DNA of 64,000 bases from Candidatus Thorarchaeota archaeon (GTDB taxonomy: Archaea; Asgardarchaeota; Thorarchaeia; Thorarchaeales; Thorarchaeaceae): assembly GCA_011364905.1 (NCBI GenBank), contig RDNZ01000002.1, forward strand, positions 101,994 to 165,993. The letters are read 5' to 3'. The translations under genes were made by a program, and so were the position numbers. The notes beneath the pieces are model-generated. The model did not search any database. It was not told where the DNA came from and was given only the letters and a program-made list of their open reading frames with translations. Every line of letters starts with the position of its first letter. Position 1 is the first letter of the stretch. This document shows, piece by piece, positions 35,888-46,601 of this stretch.

Positions 35888-36595
35888 ATGATAATGATGC
35901 AAACAGGTACAGAGTTAGTAATCCTCTCTAGTCTAGCGACAATTGCATTATCAGGGACAATAGGGGTATACCTGCTACGTCTTTGGTGGGGTCAACCAAC
36001 TAGATTGATGACAGACCTTCCGTTGGTATTTGCAATAACCACTATGGCGCAAGCAGTGCAAATATCCATTGGACAGGCGCCCAACTATGGGCTGATCGAA
36101 CAGTCGATGGGACTTTTCAGATTGCGTGCAATCGTTATCTGTTTCTCCATTGTCCCCATATTCGGTGCGTTACTGCAAATATGGGCGCCAAGAATTCAGA
36201 AACATCACAACCGACTAGTTTTCTTGGTATTGGCCATTTGGGTGGCTACTGTTCTTCTTGGACCAACAGAGGAATTCATTATGATAATGGTCATCCCTTG
36301 GATTCTAGTGTTTGGAATTTTAATGCTAATCACCTTTGTAATCACGTGGAAAACTAGTAGATTGAATGAAGTACGAAGTGATCTCATGATTGTTTCGATC
36401 ATTTTCGGAATGGCGAGTCAAGCGCTTCGAGTGCCACTTTTGGGATCTGGTTTATTCTATGTTCCAGATGTGCTCTTCATGCTGTCCATGCTGTTCATAG
36501 CCATCGCCTTCAGTAATCCCTGGTATAGGAGAGAGAATAGGGGAATACAAGAACCAAGCTCGCAGACTGAGATTGCAATGGCGTTGGACTATTAG
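35888..36595 (+). CDS. Multi-TM (about seven) membrane protein
   Basis: 235 aa, repeated hydrophobic segments. Confidence 0.6.
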   Translation: MIMMQTGTELVILSSLATIALSGTIGVYLLRLWWGQPTRLMTDLPLVFAITTMAQAVQISIGQAPNYGLIEQSMGLFRLRAIVICFSIVPIFGALLQIWAPRIQKHHNRLVFLVLAIWVATVLLGPTEEFIMIMVIPWILVFGILMLITFVITWKTSRLNEVRSDLMIVSIIFGMASQALRVPLLGSGLFYVPDVLFMLSMLFIAIAFSNPWYRRENRGIQEPSSQTEIAMALDY

Positions 36596-36705
36596 AAGAA
36601 ATGAAATGGCAAAAACCTCTAACCTAATTCTTTGAAGAAAGAACGGCGTCATCCCAAAACGGTTTTCAAATCCTTGAGAGAACAAAGTAGAGCGCGGTGC
36701 AAGTT

Positions 36706-37029
36706 TCAGTATGTCCTGATTGATGTGGTAAGAACGATACTCTCGGAGTCCTGCTTTGTACTGGCAAGATCATAGGCTACTATGACAAACTCAATGATTG
36801 AAACGATAATGACCACTAATGACAGAATCAGCATAACCTGCATATGAGCAGTGAAGGCACCACCATAAAGGATTGGATCTAATGTATTGATAGCAACTGC
36901 TAGTGAAATGACGCACATGAAAAGAGCGAAGACTCTGACCCTCAGTGTGTCTTTGCCACTTTGCCAAATCAGAAGAGAGTCCACGACTCCAAGCGATAGT
37001 GGAACTAAGACTATCATTGCTCTCTTCAC
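36706..37029 (-). CDS. Small multi-TM membrane protein
   Basis: 107 aa; hydrophobic segments; no recognised family. Confidence 0.45.
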   Translation of the reverse strand: MKRAMIVLVPLSLGVVDSLLIWQSGKDTLRVRVFALFMCVISLAVAINTLDPILYGGAFTAHMQVMLILSLVVIIVSIIEFVIVAYDLASTKQDSESIVLTTSIRTY

Positions 37030-37415
37030 TGCTGCAATAGACTATCTGAACTCCAGCCACAAGAAAGTATGACAAAGCTCGGAGAGTATTAACAGCCCTT
37101 ATACCCTTGGCAGTTGCGCTTCGCTCATTCTCCCCTTCACACACGTTCGTTCATAAAAGCATGGGAGTTTCAGGATATATATCTAGAGTTTTACATGGAA
37201 CGAGTCGGTTTCATTGCAGGAATGGAACTAAGGCATTGATAAATGTATTAAAAGAGACCTTATTTCAGGAAAATAAATAATAAAAACTTGCAAAATCTCT
37301 AGGGATGGTTTTTGAATCTTTCTTCATCTCGAAAAAGAGTTATGGACCCTCATACAATCAATGCACAAGTTTCGTATAGGTTTGTGCGTACGATATTCCT
37401 ACACGGTGTAGTACT

Positions 37416-38168
37416 ATGCTTACGCAACTCGAGACTCAACTGATTGCGGCTCACAAAGAAGCAAAGGGAATGGGCATGGTAGATGTCACCCTACCGATTC
37501 AAGTGATGTTCAGTAACACCGACAGGACCATCCTCAAGGCAAGACTAAGATACCATGGGTCAGACAGGGATGCAAGTCTGATCATGATTGTTGGACTGAG
37601 AAGTGAAATTCTTTCCCCATTTCAACGGTTTGAAACTGATAGAAAAGGGAGATACCTTCCTTGTGACATTCTGGGTATTGTTCCAGGAATGGCTTTGATG
37701 GTCACATCAATCAATACAGGACTAGCACTTACAGCAATAGCCAAAGATGACGCCACAAGACTCGTTCTTGTTTTCGAGGGAGTTTCACAGAGAAAAGGTG
37801 GCAGCATGAAAGCTCTATCTGCATCGATTCAAAATTTCTTCAAACGCTGGGATGAGTGGATTGATGTTCTCCTTGGAATCATTCAAAGAGACCCCTTAGT
37901 AGCAGAATGGTCAATTGATTGGAGAGAATACCTTGCCGGTGAGTCGGGTTTTACATTGATGAATTGGTTCAAGCCCATGTCATTCTCAGAACGCGAATTG
38001 GCATTGCAGAGAGTTGTAGCAGCTTCAAAGGCGTTACTAACTTCAGTACTAAATGCACAGCAGCTGAGAGACCCCATGATACTTGGTCTAAAGGAGTGGT
38101 TGGTTGACCTTCAACCTTTACCGGAGGTCCTTAGAAGTGTTCAAATCAGCGAGGAGGTGGAAATCTAG
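37416..38168 (+). CDS. Uncharacterised protein (250 aa), apparent operon partner of the 38169 gene
   Basis: Stop at 38168 immediately followed by the GTG start at 38169. Confidence 0.65.
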   Translation: MLTQLETQLIAAHKEAKGMGMVDVTLPIQVMFSNTDRTILKARLRYHGSDRDASLIMIVGLRSEILSPFQRFETDRKGRYLPCDILGIVPGMALMVTSINTGLALTAIAKDDATRLVLVFEGVSQRKGGSMKALSASIQNFFKRWDEWIDVLLGIIQRDPLVAEWSIDWREYLAGESGFTLMNWFKPMSFSERELALQRVVAASKALLTSVLNAQQLRDPMILGLKEWLVDLQPLPEVLRSVQISEEVEI

Positions 38169-38636
38169 GTGCAGGTTGATGATTTTATTCGAAGTGCGCC
38201 CCGAGTACCATTAAGCATGCCTCAGGTTGCTTGGCTTGCAGGCGCAGCTGCAGGACTGAAGATAGCACCTAACAGAAGCCCTAGCTGGTTATGGGAAGAC
38301 TTCTTTGATGACATCTATCAGATGATTCGAGTCGCGGGCGATGTTGAAGCAGCAGAACCTGGAACATCACCCAAATATGGAGATGGTCAGATTGGTTCAG
38401 CGTATGATACTCTGGGTGGGTATGTCAGTGTGACTGGCGAAGTCACTCCAGAGGGACTCTATTTTCGGGTACCGTTGTCCCGCCAAGAAGATGTCCTCAA
38501 CCTCTTGAAAGGGCTCACACTGATGCGGTCTCATGGGGAGATTGTCATCCCAATCTTCGACCTACCAGCCTTCTTGAGGATGGTCCCCCTAGAAGGACCG
38601 GTTTCCGAATGGCTAGAAGAAGAAGAAATACCATAG
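38169..38636 (+). CDS. Uncharacterised protein (155 aa), paralog of the 26253-26693 product
   Basis: Shared blocks AEPGTSPK, YDTLGGYVSVTGEVT, MVPLEGPVSE. Confidence 0.7.
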   Translation: MQVDDFIRSAPRVPLSMPQVAWLAGAAAGLKIAPNRSPSWLWEDFFDDIYQMIRVAGDVEAAEPGTSPKYGDGQIGSAYDTLGGYVSVTGEVTPEGLYFRVPLSRQEDVLNLLKGLTLMRSHGEIVIPIFDLPAFLRMVPLEGPVSEWLEEEEIP

Positions 38637-38691
38637 CGAAAGTGAAGGCGCTATAAGATTTGACCCCCGTTAGAACAATGAGATTGTTCAT

Positions 38692-40623
38692 TTAAGAGAC
38701 CCATGGGTCAAGAAACTCATTGTCTTTGTAGATTCTCTGGAAAGCAGTCATCATATAGCTCTTATAATATCGAAGTCGTGCCGTGAATGCTTCTGATGTA
38801 ATTCTGTCTTTTTTGGAGCCTTGTGTCAGGATTGTCCTAATCTTTGCTCCAACAAGATCCGTCTTGAACTGAGGCAGCCTGATTAAAGCAACTAGGTCGG
38901 TTCCTTCATTTGTGTAGGCGCGAACATAGGGAATTCGATTTGTGGCCCAGTCCAAGAAAAAGTCCCTTAGCTGTTTGTCTCGGAATTTCGCACCTACAAT
39001 CATACCCTCTGGTATTCCGCAGAACTCTAACGCAGGTGTGTAAAGTAGTCGAAGGACCTTCATTTCAAGCAAACGTCGAAGATACCGTCGTGCAGTCTGC
39101 AGTGGAAAACCTAGCTGGCTCAACATCCACATTCTTGATCCCTTTAGTCCTTGAAATGCCAATAGTGGACCTAGAAGATCCACCTCTCTATTGGTAAGAT
39201 GGGTTTGTCGGCGTTTTTGCTGTGTTTCTCGCTTTAGCCATCCCTTGCTTCGACGCCTTGTTGCACTGTCCTCATCCCAATTGGGCTCAGTCCATTGTTG
39301 CGTATCTGCGTTGAAAAGATCCATTCTTAATGAGACGAGTTCAGAATTGGCAGTTAATTGAGTCGAACCCATGGGCAAATCTTCAGAAGGACCCAAGCTT
39401 TCTTGAGGCTCGATATGGATTGTACATCCTTCAAAGTTGGATTCAGAGAGCGCGAGTCTCTTAAGAAGCGATTCAGTGACGAGCTTTTGCCTCTGCCTCT
39501 CCGTGAAAATGAATCGATATTTCAATCCTAGCAAACTCATCGTGGGAATGTATCGCTCAGTAAGGACCAGTCCCAATCTCTGAAGAATATAGTGAGACAT
39601 ACGCCTTTTGGTACCAGTCACCTTCTCGACGTCAGCCGCTGTTGGCCGATTTGCCATTTCGACATTAGACAAGTATTGACACATTTTGACGAGGGGCTCA
39701 GACTCCAGGATGTTAATATTGCCACGGAACATCTTCAGCATCTGTTCATGTGTCGTGGCTGTCGGACCATCAGGTCTCAAAGCATGCACATTCCATTGAG
39801 TCAAGCTCACGGGTTGAAGATCTGGCTTTTTTCGAACTTCAATCTCCTTCAAGACTTTTGACGCGAGTTGGTGACGTGTTTCAGAAATAACATGCCTAGT
39901 CGATTCTCGATTATCACTTAGTTTCTTTAACCACCCTGCTATGATTTCATCTGCAAGAGGATCTTGTTGCACAATTCCCGTTCCTATCGTTTTATCCTGG
40001 ATGAGCATTTCTTTGAGTGATGTCTTAATCTCCTGTATTTCATCAATGGCATGTTCAATATCACAATCTGATATCAGCAGGTTGTGAATCTTATGAAGGC
40101 AATCAACTCTCCATTCCTCAACCTTGATGGTCCACAGAGGAACTAGCCATGCAGTTTCTTCTCCAATTAACCGAGAAACATAATGCAATGTGAAAAGAGC
40201 GGCAGATAGAGAATCAAGTCCTTCAGGAACTAAAGGCCATTCAAGATCACTTGGCACATCATCAAGAACGAATCTAGCGAAAGCGTAAGAGAAGACATCT
40301 TTCTCCATACTATTCAGGTTTGAAGGAAAAAGCGAAGAAACTTGCTTGCGTAAAGTCGAGCCAAATGGTTTCATGGGTCCAAGAGTATAGGGAACACGAT
40401 CATACCCGAGAGTTCTTATGAGCGAGGCTTGGCTGCTGGTGGAATCGGGAAGTTTTCGCAGATTGAAAACTTCTTCAAAACGATCTTCATCCAATATCGC
40501 GTTTTCCACATCCCAAGCAGATGAATCAGCAATGAGGTGTCGAAGGATACTGAGGTCTTCAACCATTCGTCCTTTCCGTAACCAATCTACTGTGACTCTA
40601 GCTCTGTTTGCCATCTTAACCAC
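38692..40623 (-). CDS. Uncharacterised 643-aa protein with predicted winged-helix region
   Basis: C-terminal TNREVDLLGPLLAFQGLKGSRMWMLSQLGFPLQTARRYLRRLLEMKVLRLLYTPA looks like wHTH; likely distant homolog of the 41432 product. Confidence 0.6.
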   Translation of the reverse strand: MVKMANRARVTVDWLRKGRMVEDLSILRHLIADSSAWDVENAILDEDRFEEVFNLRKLPDSTSSQASLIRTLGYDRVPYTLGPMKPFGSTLRKQVSSLFPSNLNSMEKDVFSYAFARFVLDDVPSDLEWPLVPEGLDSLSAALFTLHYVSRLIGEETAWLVPLWTIKVEEWRVDCLHKIHNLLISDCDIEHAIDEIQEIKTSLKEMLIQDKTIGTGIVQQDPLADEIIAGWLKKLSDNRESTRHVISETRHQLASKVLKEIEVRKKPDLQPVSLTQWNVHALRPDGPTATTHEQMLKMFRGNINILESEPLVKMCQYLSNVEMANRPTAADVEKVTGTKRRMSHYILQRLGLVLTERYIPTMSLLGLKYRFIFTERQRQKLVTESLLKRLALSESNFEGCTIHIEPQESLGPSEDLPMGSTQLTANSELVSLRMDLFNADTQQWTEPNWDEDSATRRRSKGWLKRETQQKRRQTHLTNREVDLLGPLLAFQGLKGSRMWMLSQLGFPLQTARRYLRRLLEMKVLRLLYTPALEFCGIPEGMIVGAKFRDKQLRDFFLDWATNRIPYVRAYTNEGTDLVALIRLPQFKTDLVGAKIRTILTQGSKKDRITSEAFTARLRYYKSYMMTAFQRIYKDNEFLDPWVS

Positions 40624-40699
40624 TTATGAATTTGGCTCAACTTATCAATATAGGATACAAAGCTTAGGAGCTTATTAGCATAGAGCAACACAATAGTCT

Positions 40700-41293
40700 A
40701 TGAGGCAAAATCAGTTAATCTTGGAATATTCGTCTCCAGTACCAGATTATTCTGCACCATCCCTTCAGGAAACACTAACTGAGAGCTTATGGGATACAGC
40801 AAAGGATGAGTCTCTACACATCTTATTGCGAGAGCCAGCTCTTCTTGAGTTGGCAAGGAGGCGAGAGCCAGGAATTCTTGCCTATTGCGACAGACTTCTG
40901 TTCGCTGATGATCAGGAGCAGTGGTTCTCCGCATTGAAGGTGCTGGAAACACTGAATACATACGATGCAGCTCAAAGACTACTTGTCATATGCGGCTGCT
41001 CAGGGACTGAGGATAGAAAAATCGTTATGAATGCCATTGCGCGAGTGCTGACCACCGCTCATCAAGAGGGTTTTAGAAGAGTTCTACGATCAATGATCAC
41101 GCCTGGTGTACTTGATGTGACCGGGTGGTCACCAACAGCCCTCCGCGTGCTTAAGTCGGTATGCATCGAGCAGAGAATAGAAGTGGAAACATCTATTCAC
41201 TCGCTTGCTCAATCATTCAAGCAGGACGAATCCAAGTTGGCAGACACTACGGCCACGAATTTCAAGGTGCAAAGTAGAAAAAGAAGGCACTGA
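40700..41293 (+). CDS. Uncharacterised helical (possibly HEAT-like) protein
   Basis: 197 aa, alpha-helical repeats (WFSALKVLETLNTYDAAQRLLVICGCSGTEDRKIVMNAIARVL). Confidence 0.5.
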   Translation: MRQNQLILEYSSPVPDYSAPSLQETLTESLWDTAKDESLHILLREPALLELARRREPGILAYCDRLLFADDQEQWFSALKVLETLNTYDAAQRLLVICGCSGTEDRKIVMNAIARVLTTAHQEGFRRVLRSMITPGVLDVTGWSPTALRVLKSVCIEQRIEVETSIHSLAQSFKQDESKLADTTATNFKVQSRKRRH

Positions 41294-41431
41294 TAATTCG
41301 CCCCCCCTCATTGCAAATTCAATTGTCAACGCACAAAGAGCGCTAGTACTTCTGGATATTCACTGAGTGTTCAAGCGGCGATAACGCAAAATCTGTCTGT
41401 AACGCTCATTAATACCGCAATGAATTACGAA

Positions 41432-43420
41432 CTACAACTCACTCTTCGGTGGAAGACGAACTTGACTGAGAAGACCTGAAACATCATCATCCCAGGATCC
41501 ATCATTCATTAAAAGGCGAGAATAGAGGTTGTTCCTATATCCAGCATATGCAGAGATTTGAAAAGCACGAAGAGAGATATCGGTTTCATCTGCAGCTTCT
41601 GTGATTGTCGAAGCAAAACTGAAGAAATCGTCATCCGGAATCCTTGAAACAATGACACTTGAATGTCCAGCATTTGTAATTCTAACTTGAGTGCTGGGAG
41701 CATGCTTAAGAAAGGCCCGAGAGATCGAATAGACATTCTGAGGCGGACCATCAACCATTAGGCACAAAGACCGTAAATTGGCCATAATAAGAAAGTATTG
41801 AAGTGAAAAAACACCATTTGCAGCCATAGTTTCTAACTCTTGCTTTATTATTGAATTATCAATGTCGTAGTAGTTGGCATAGAGGTTGCTTTCCAAATTA
41901 CTAAGATACATCCCCCATGAGATCAAGTCTAATACTCTGGCTTGTTGCGTGGAAAGATGATAGTAATGTTCTTTTTTGCTGCAATGAAACTCGTTTTCCA
42001 ATTGCTTCAGGCTCTTTCTCCCATGCACGGAATTTGCGAGAAGAGCTGTATTTAGCCTCCACCTCCGTTTTTCAATATTGAACAAATTTGCATTAAGTGT
42101 ACTAAACTCCCAATCCACTTTGTGAAAATTCGGAATCACTCGACATGTCTGTTCGTAAGCTGAAGGTGGCATCACTAGAACTTGAATATAGTATGGTTTT
42201 TCCATTGCATACCCCAAACGAGCTGACCACTCAAGGTGTTTGTGCGGCCACCTATGGGCAGCTCCGATATAAACAACAGGAATCAGACCCAAGACTGTCT
42301 TGTGAACGTGGCCTCTCATGAAAAGACCATGATTCACTAGAGCAAATCGATCACTCCATGCTATCCTGCTTTTTTTCGCATCCTCTTTCGAAATAGGAAG
42401 TTTCGTAGATATTTCCCCATTTGCTTGAAGATCCATTGCATATTTCACAACACGATAAGTCCAATCAGGAAACATTTCCGCAAGTTTGAATTCAACAAGG
42501 GACCACGGATCAGATTCAACGACTTCAGATTGCGGCCTCTTTGCAAGTTCCAATTGGCCTTTATCAGCCAGATGCATGACTCTCACATATTTTGGAGGCT
42601 CAATATCATCAAGCAAGCATTGCAGGTGCCTTCTTGCAAGCTGTTGAAACACTCCAACAGATCTATACTTCTTCGCGAAGTCAATAGGGTCTTCATCCGG
42701 AATCTTAGCTGATTCAAGCCAAGCCAAAAAAGCAAGTACTTGTTTTCTTATATCAGGTGAAAAGGAACGTGGGACTAATTGGTCCAGTGTATCGCCCATT
42801 GTCTCTCCTATAACCAGATTAGGTACTGTCACGCCAGTTAGTAGTTTGGAAAGCGTAGACCAGGAGGGAGATTTCTCCTTTAGGAGGTCGAAAACAGGTT
42901 CCTCAATAGAATCACTATAAAGAATATTCTCAAGCACCGTCAGGTCACGATTCATCAGCAATATAGCTGACTCATAAGATTGGACAATTCCAAGAAAGTA
43001 GAGTTCATTCGATATCGTATTGGCTATGGATAGAAGTTTCCTATCTTTGTCAATGAGATTCTGAATCGTGAAAACTGATTCATAACCACTTTCTACGACA
43101 TGCGGCAACCACCCGCCAGTGCTAGGGGGATACATTTCGAAACTACTTGACTCATCAGGATCATAATTCAGGACGACAGAAACTTCAGGCGTGACAACAA
43201 ACAACTGCTTTGAATCCATGCAGTCATAAAAGTCCAACTGCGAACTTTCAGAAAAACTGAAAGCCATATATTCTGATTCTTGAATTTCATCGCGGTTGTC
43301 CATCTTAATGTAAGGACCATCCTTACGGTAGTGCAATATAGCTCGTTTGACTTCACCAGACTTTCTATAAAGTTTGACAGATAGTTCATTTGGTTTTGTG
43401 TCAGCTGCTCTTGCCATCAA
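41432..43420 (-). CDS. Uncharacterised 662-aa protein
   Basis: Long single ORF; C-terminal layout resembles the 38692 product. Confidence 0.6.
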   Translation of the reverse strand: MMARAADTKPNELSVKLYRKSGEVKRAILHYRKDGPYIKMDNRDEIQESEYMAFSFSESSQLDFYDCMDSKQLFVVTPEVSVVLNYDPDESSSFEMYPPSTGGWLPHVVESGYESVFTIQNLIDKDRKLLSIANTISNELYFLGIVQSYESAILLMNRDLTVLENILYSDSIEEPVFDLLKEKSPSWSTLSKLLTGVTVPNLVIGETMGDTLDQLVPRSFSPDIRKQVLAFLAWLESAKIPDEDPIDFAKKYRSVGVFQQLARRHLQCLLDDIEPPKYVRVMHLADKGQLELAKRPQSEVVESDPWSLVEFKLAEMFPDWTYRVVKYAMDLQANGEISTKLPISKEDAKKSRIAWSDRFALVNHGLFMRGHVHKTVLGLIPVVYIGAAHRWPHKHLEWSARLGYAMEKPYYIQVLVMPPSAYEQTCRVIPNFHKVDWEFSTLNANLFNIEKRRWRLNTALLANSVHGRKSLKQLENEFHCSKKEHYYHLSTQQARVLDLISWGMYLSNLESNLYANYYDIDNSIIKQELETMAANGVFSLQYFLIMANLRSLCLMVDGPPQNVYSISRAFLKHAPSTQVRITNAGHSSVIVSRIPDDDFFSFASTITEAADETDISLRAFQISAYAGYRNNLYSRLLMNDGSWDDDVSGLLSQVRLPPKSEL

Positions 43421-43563
43421 TATGAAGCTGGTTAACAGTCTTATTTATCCTGCTACAAAATAGCCAATACGGATTGAATTGAAGAAAGGCACAACCAGAA
43501 TCGCAGTCTAAAGCTTCATTACGATACAAGCTTAATCTTGAGTTCTAAAATGGGGATAAGAAA

Positions 43564-43619
43564 TTCAGTGACTGACAGAGCAGTCACTGATCCCTGAATA
43601 GTTAAAGGAATTTAACTAT
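43564..43619. promoter_or_regulatory. Two adjacent perfect hairpins
   Basis: TCAGTGACTG-acagag-CAGTCACTGA (43565-43590) and ATAGTTAAA-ggaa-TTTAACTAT (43598-43619). Confidence 0.5.
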
Positions 43620-44244
43620 AGTTTACCAAGGCTCGATTGGGGGCATAGCTGGCCCACAACAGTCTGTGTAGGACTCAAATTGAGATCTGGGAGATTTATG
43701 TATTTCATCGAACTGATTGACTTTTTCATTCTTCATGGTTGTTCGGAATATAATGTCGAACAGCCGCGAGAAATCAAACGCAAAGATACAAGCTAATTGG
43801 ACAACAAAAAGAGACAGTCTTCTGCATGAGGATGGCTTGAATCCCTCATCAATTCTGATGTCTTTATTAAGGAATGGCTTGAACAGGAGATAATATATCA
43901 TATGCAATAATGTTTCACATGTATCGAGCTACCTGTTCAACAGTAAGTAATATACCAATCAGGGATTGGGATCTTTTGACCTAATTAGTGGTGCTTATCA
44001 ATCCCGTGATGGATTAGATTGTATCTTCAACTGACGGGGCGAGTCTTCATGAGTGAGTGTTTGTATAACATCATCGCAGCATTGAAGGAAAGTCCACTAT
44101 CTACGTGTCCCATCTAATCCTCCTAACATTTAGAAGTCATCTTCGGTTCTTGAGCCAAATGCTCAACAATGTCAACCTAGTTTGAATGACAATAATTCAA
44201 ATACCGCCTTTCATATAGCGCTTTCAATAGGGTGGCGAGAAAGC

Positions 44245-45309
44245 ATGGTCCGGATTGCGCATATATCAGACTCACATCTTGGCTGTTCGATGTTCCAACT
44301 TGTAGAAAGGAAAGAAGATGCACGGAGATGCTTTGAGAAAGCAGTTGACATGGCTGTTCGGAAGTCGCCGGACTTGATTATTCATACCGGAGACTTGTTT
44401 CACGATTCCCTACCTCAGAACGACGACCTGAATTTTGTGATCAGACTGTTCAAGAAACTGAAAGGTAAAGTCGACCTATTTGTACTACAGGGCAATCATG
44501 ACCATCCATACGGATACCGGTATAGCCTTAGTCCACTGATTGGTTTAGAAACCATGGGTCTAATCATATCCACTGGAGAAAAAGCCTATCGCGGAGTCAA
44601 GGTGACATACGATGGAAGACCAGTAGAGATCCATCTTCTATCTTGGGCTTCTGAGAGATTCCTAGAGAGTGTGTTGCATAAAGTTCAGCCAAAAGAGGAC
44701 ATTGCGCTCTTCTTTGCACATGACCTTCCCAATAAAGACAACCTCCCCGTATCCTTCGATTACTTTGGTTGCGGCCATAAACACACATTCAATCTTGATG
44801 AAGAGAATAATGTAGGAAGGCCCGGATCGACATGCTATGTTAGATGGGAAACTGAACATAAAGGTTCCAAGAAACTCATTGTTGTCGATGTAGACTCCTC
44901 TGGTTGCGAATATGAAACTCAGAGTCTCAATGATGTGAGAGGTTTCAAGTTCGTTCCTCCAGTAAACATCAGCCAGATGGGTCCAGAGCAAGCAGACAGG
45001 GCAATCAAAGATAGTATAGACAAACTTGCGCCTAAGGAGAAATCAATCATAATTCTCCAAGTTAATGGGATAGTTGACCCTGAAACCGAGAGGAAAATGG
45101 ATAGGACCAAAGTTCTGCAGTACGGTGAGAAGAAGCACAATCCACTATTCTTGCATATAGCTGCGAATTGGCGTTGCAGCGTCCCTAAAGAGATTAAACT
45201 CTCACAACCCTTGGATGTTGAAGCATCAGTAGAAGAGTATATGGACTTCACAAAGGATGAGATGGGAACCCGTGTAAAAGCAATGATGCACAAGATGTTG
45301 GGAGGGTGA
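44245..45309 (+). CDS. mre11: Mre11-type DNA repair nuclease
   Basis: MVRIAHISDSHLGCS, IIHTGDLFHDSLPQ, VLQGNHDHPYGY, FFAHDLP, FGCGHKHTF; start chosen at ATG 44245 rather than 44182. Confidence 0.9.
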   Translation: MVRIAHISDSHLGCSMFQLVERKEDARRCFEKAVDMAVRKSPDLIIHTGDLFHDSLPQNDDLNFVIRLFKKLKGKVDLFVLQGNHDHPYGYRYSLSPLIGLETMGLIISTGEKAYRGVKVTYDGRPVEIHLLSWASERFLESVLHKVQPKEDIALFFAHDLPNKDNLPVSFDYFGCGHKHTFNLDEENNVGRPGSTCYVRWETEHKGSKKLIVVDVDSSGCEYETQSLNDVRGFKFVPPVNISQMGPEQADRAIKDSIDKLAPKEKSIIILQVNGIVDPETERKMDRTKVLQYGEKKHNPLFLHIAANWRCSVPKEIKLSQPLDVEASVEEYMDFTKDEMGTRVKAMMHKMLGG

Positions 45310-46601
45310 AAGTAGTGATTCGAAAACTCAGAATGACTGATTTCAAGGTATTCCAAGATCAAGAATTCGATTTCAGCCCGGGTACAACCGCGATAGTAGG
45401 ACCAAACGGATCAGGTAAGACTACAATCCTTGAAGCTATCGAATTCGCTCTCTTCAGAAGCGTTACGAGAAAGGAAAAGTCTGTGAAACGTCTAGAGGAG
45501 CTTATCCGCCACTCAAGAAAGAAAGCCAAGATTCAGCTAGAGTTCATTGCTCCCCTTAATAGAAGAGAATACCGTGTTATTCGTACAATTCATCCTGGTG
45601 AAACGAACGCAGACTTGTTCTTAGCCAATAAGCATGAACCTGAAGTTAGCGGGCCCACGCGTGTGGACCAGGAGATTGTGAAACTACTCGGAATGACAAA
45701 GCATGCATTCTCAGCTCTCACGTATGTGAGACAAGGCGAGATTTTCAAGCTTTCGCGAGATACACCAGCAAAACGAAGATCCGGCTTATACAGCATGATG
45801 GGATTGGAGATTTACGACAAGAAAAAGAAAACCGTCGATAAAGAACTAAAGAGCATGAAAGGCGAAATGGAGTCCATTGATTTGACTAGGACTCGATTGG
45901 AGAGCATTCGTGAGCATCTTCCAAATCGTGAGGAACTTGATTCTGCAATCAGTGCGATAGATAAAGTAGAGAGAGAAGTAGGAAAAAGAGAGGAGTTCGA
46001 GCAGTTTAGAGGTGTAGTCGAAAAAGTAAGTAATTCCCTAAGCACAGTCAACGATGAGCTTTCCTCACCCAGACTATCACGCAGGCCAGTCGAGATTAAA
46101 GAGGAAACTGAAGTGGCTGAGCATTTGAAAGCCCTCTTGGACACTATTCCACATGTTGCGGAGAACCAATTGAGGCCATACATACGAACTGAAGCTCGTT
46201 CAATCTTCACAGAGATCTTTGGTGATCGATATAGCGACCTATTCATTGATGATGACTTCGAGGTTTGCCTTTTTGACCTTCAGGGGAACAAGGTTTCTTT
46301 GAAGGCAGCATCTGGAGGCGAAGATGTGTGCGTCAACTTCGCACTTCGTGTGGCTGTCAACACCGCACTGCAAAAGTATTCCACTGCGTCAAACCCGCCT
46401 GGGCTAATAATACTGGACGAACCAGGCTCCGGACTTGATCAGCAAAGACGTAGATGGTTACCAGAGGCTATCGCAGGACTAGAAGTTGTTGAGCAGGTAA
46501 TAGTGGTGACTCATATGGACGAGCTGAAAGAGTCTACAAAACAGGTCATTTCTCTGACACCACAGGGAAAGGGAAGACAACCGCTTGTTGAGGTTGATTA
46601 A
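45306..46601 (+). CDS. rad50: Rad50-like SMC-type ATPase, unusually short (431 aa), no zinc hook
   Basis: IVGPNGSGKTTILEAIEFALF, LTYVRQGEIFKL Q-loop, ASGGEDVCVNFALRVAV signature, LIILDEPGSGLD Walker B; overlaps mre11 end by 4 nt. Confidence 0.88.
   Translation: MKVVIRKLRMTDFKVFQDQEFDFSPGTTAIVGPNGSGKTTILEAIEFALFRSVTRKEKSVKRLEELIRHSRKKAKIQLEFIAPLNRREYRVIRTIHPGETNADLFLANKHEPEVSGPTRVDQEIVKLLGMTKHAFSALTYVRQGEIFKLSRDTPAKRRSGLYSMMGLEIYDKKKKTVDKELKSMKGEMESIDLTRTRLESIREHLPNREELDSAISAIDKVEREVGKREEFEQFRGVVEKVSNSLSTVNDELSSPRLSRRPVEIKEETEVAEHLKALLDTIPHVAENQLRPYIRTEARSIFTEIFGDRYSDLFIDDDFEVCLFDLQGNKVSLKAASGGEDVCVNFALRVAVNTALQKYSTASNPPGLIILDEPGSGLDQQRRRWLPEAIAGLEVVEQVIVVTHMDELKESTKQVISLTPQGKGRQPLVEVD

Noticed and set aside
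43623-43907. 94-aa minus-strand ORF before mre11
   Set aside because: Weak coding signal; could be real but evidence is insufficient. Its stop lies next to the double hairpin.
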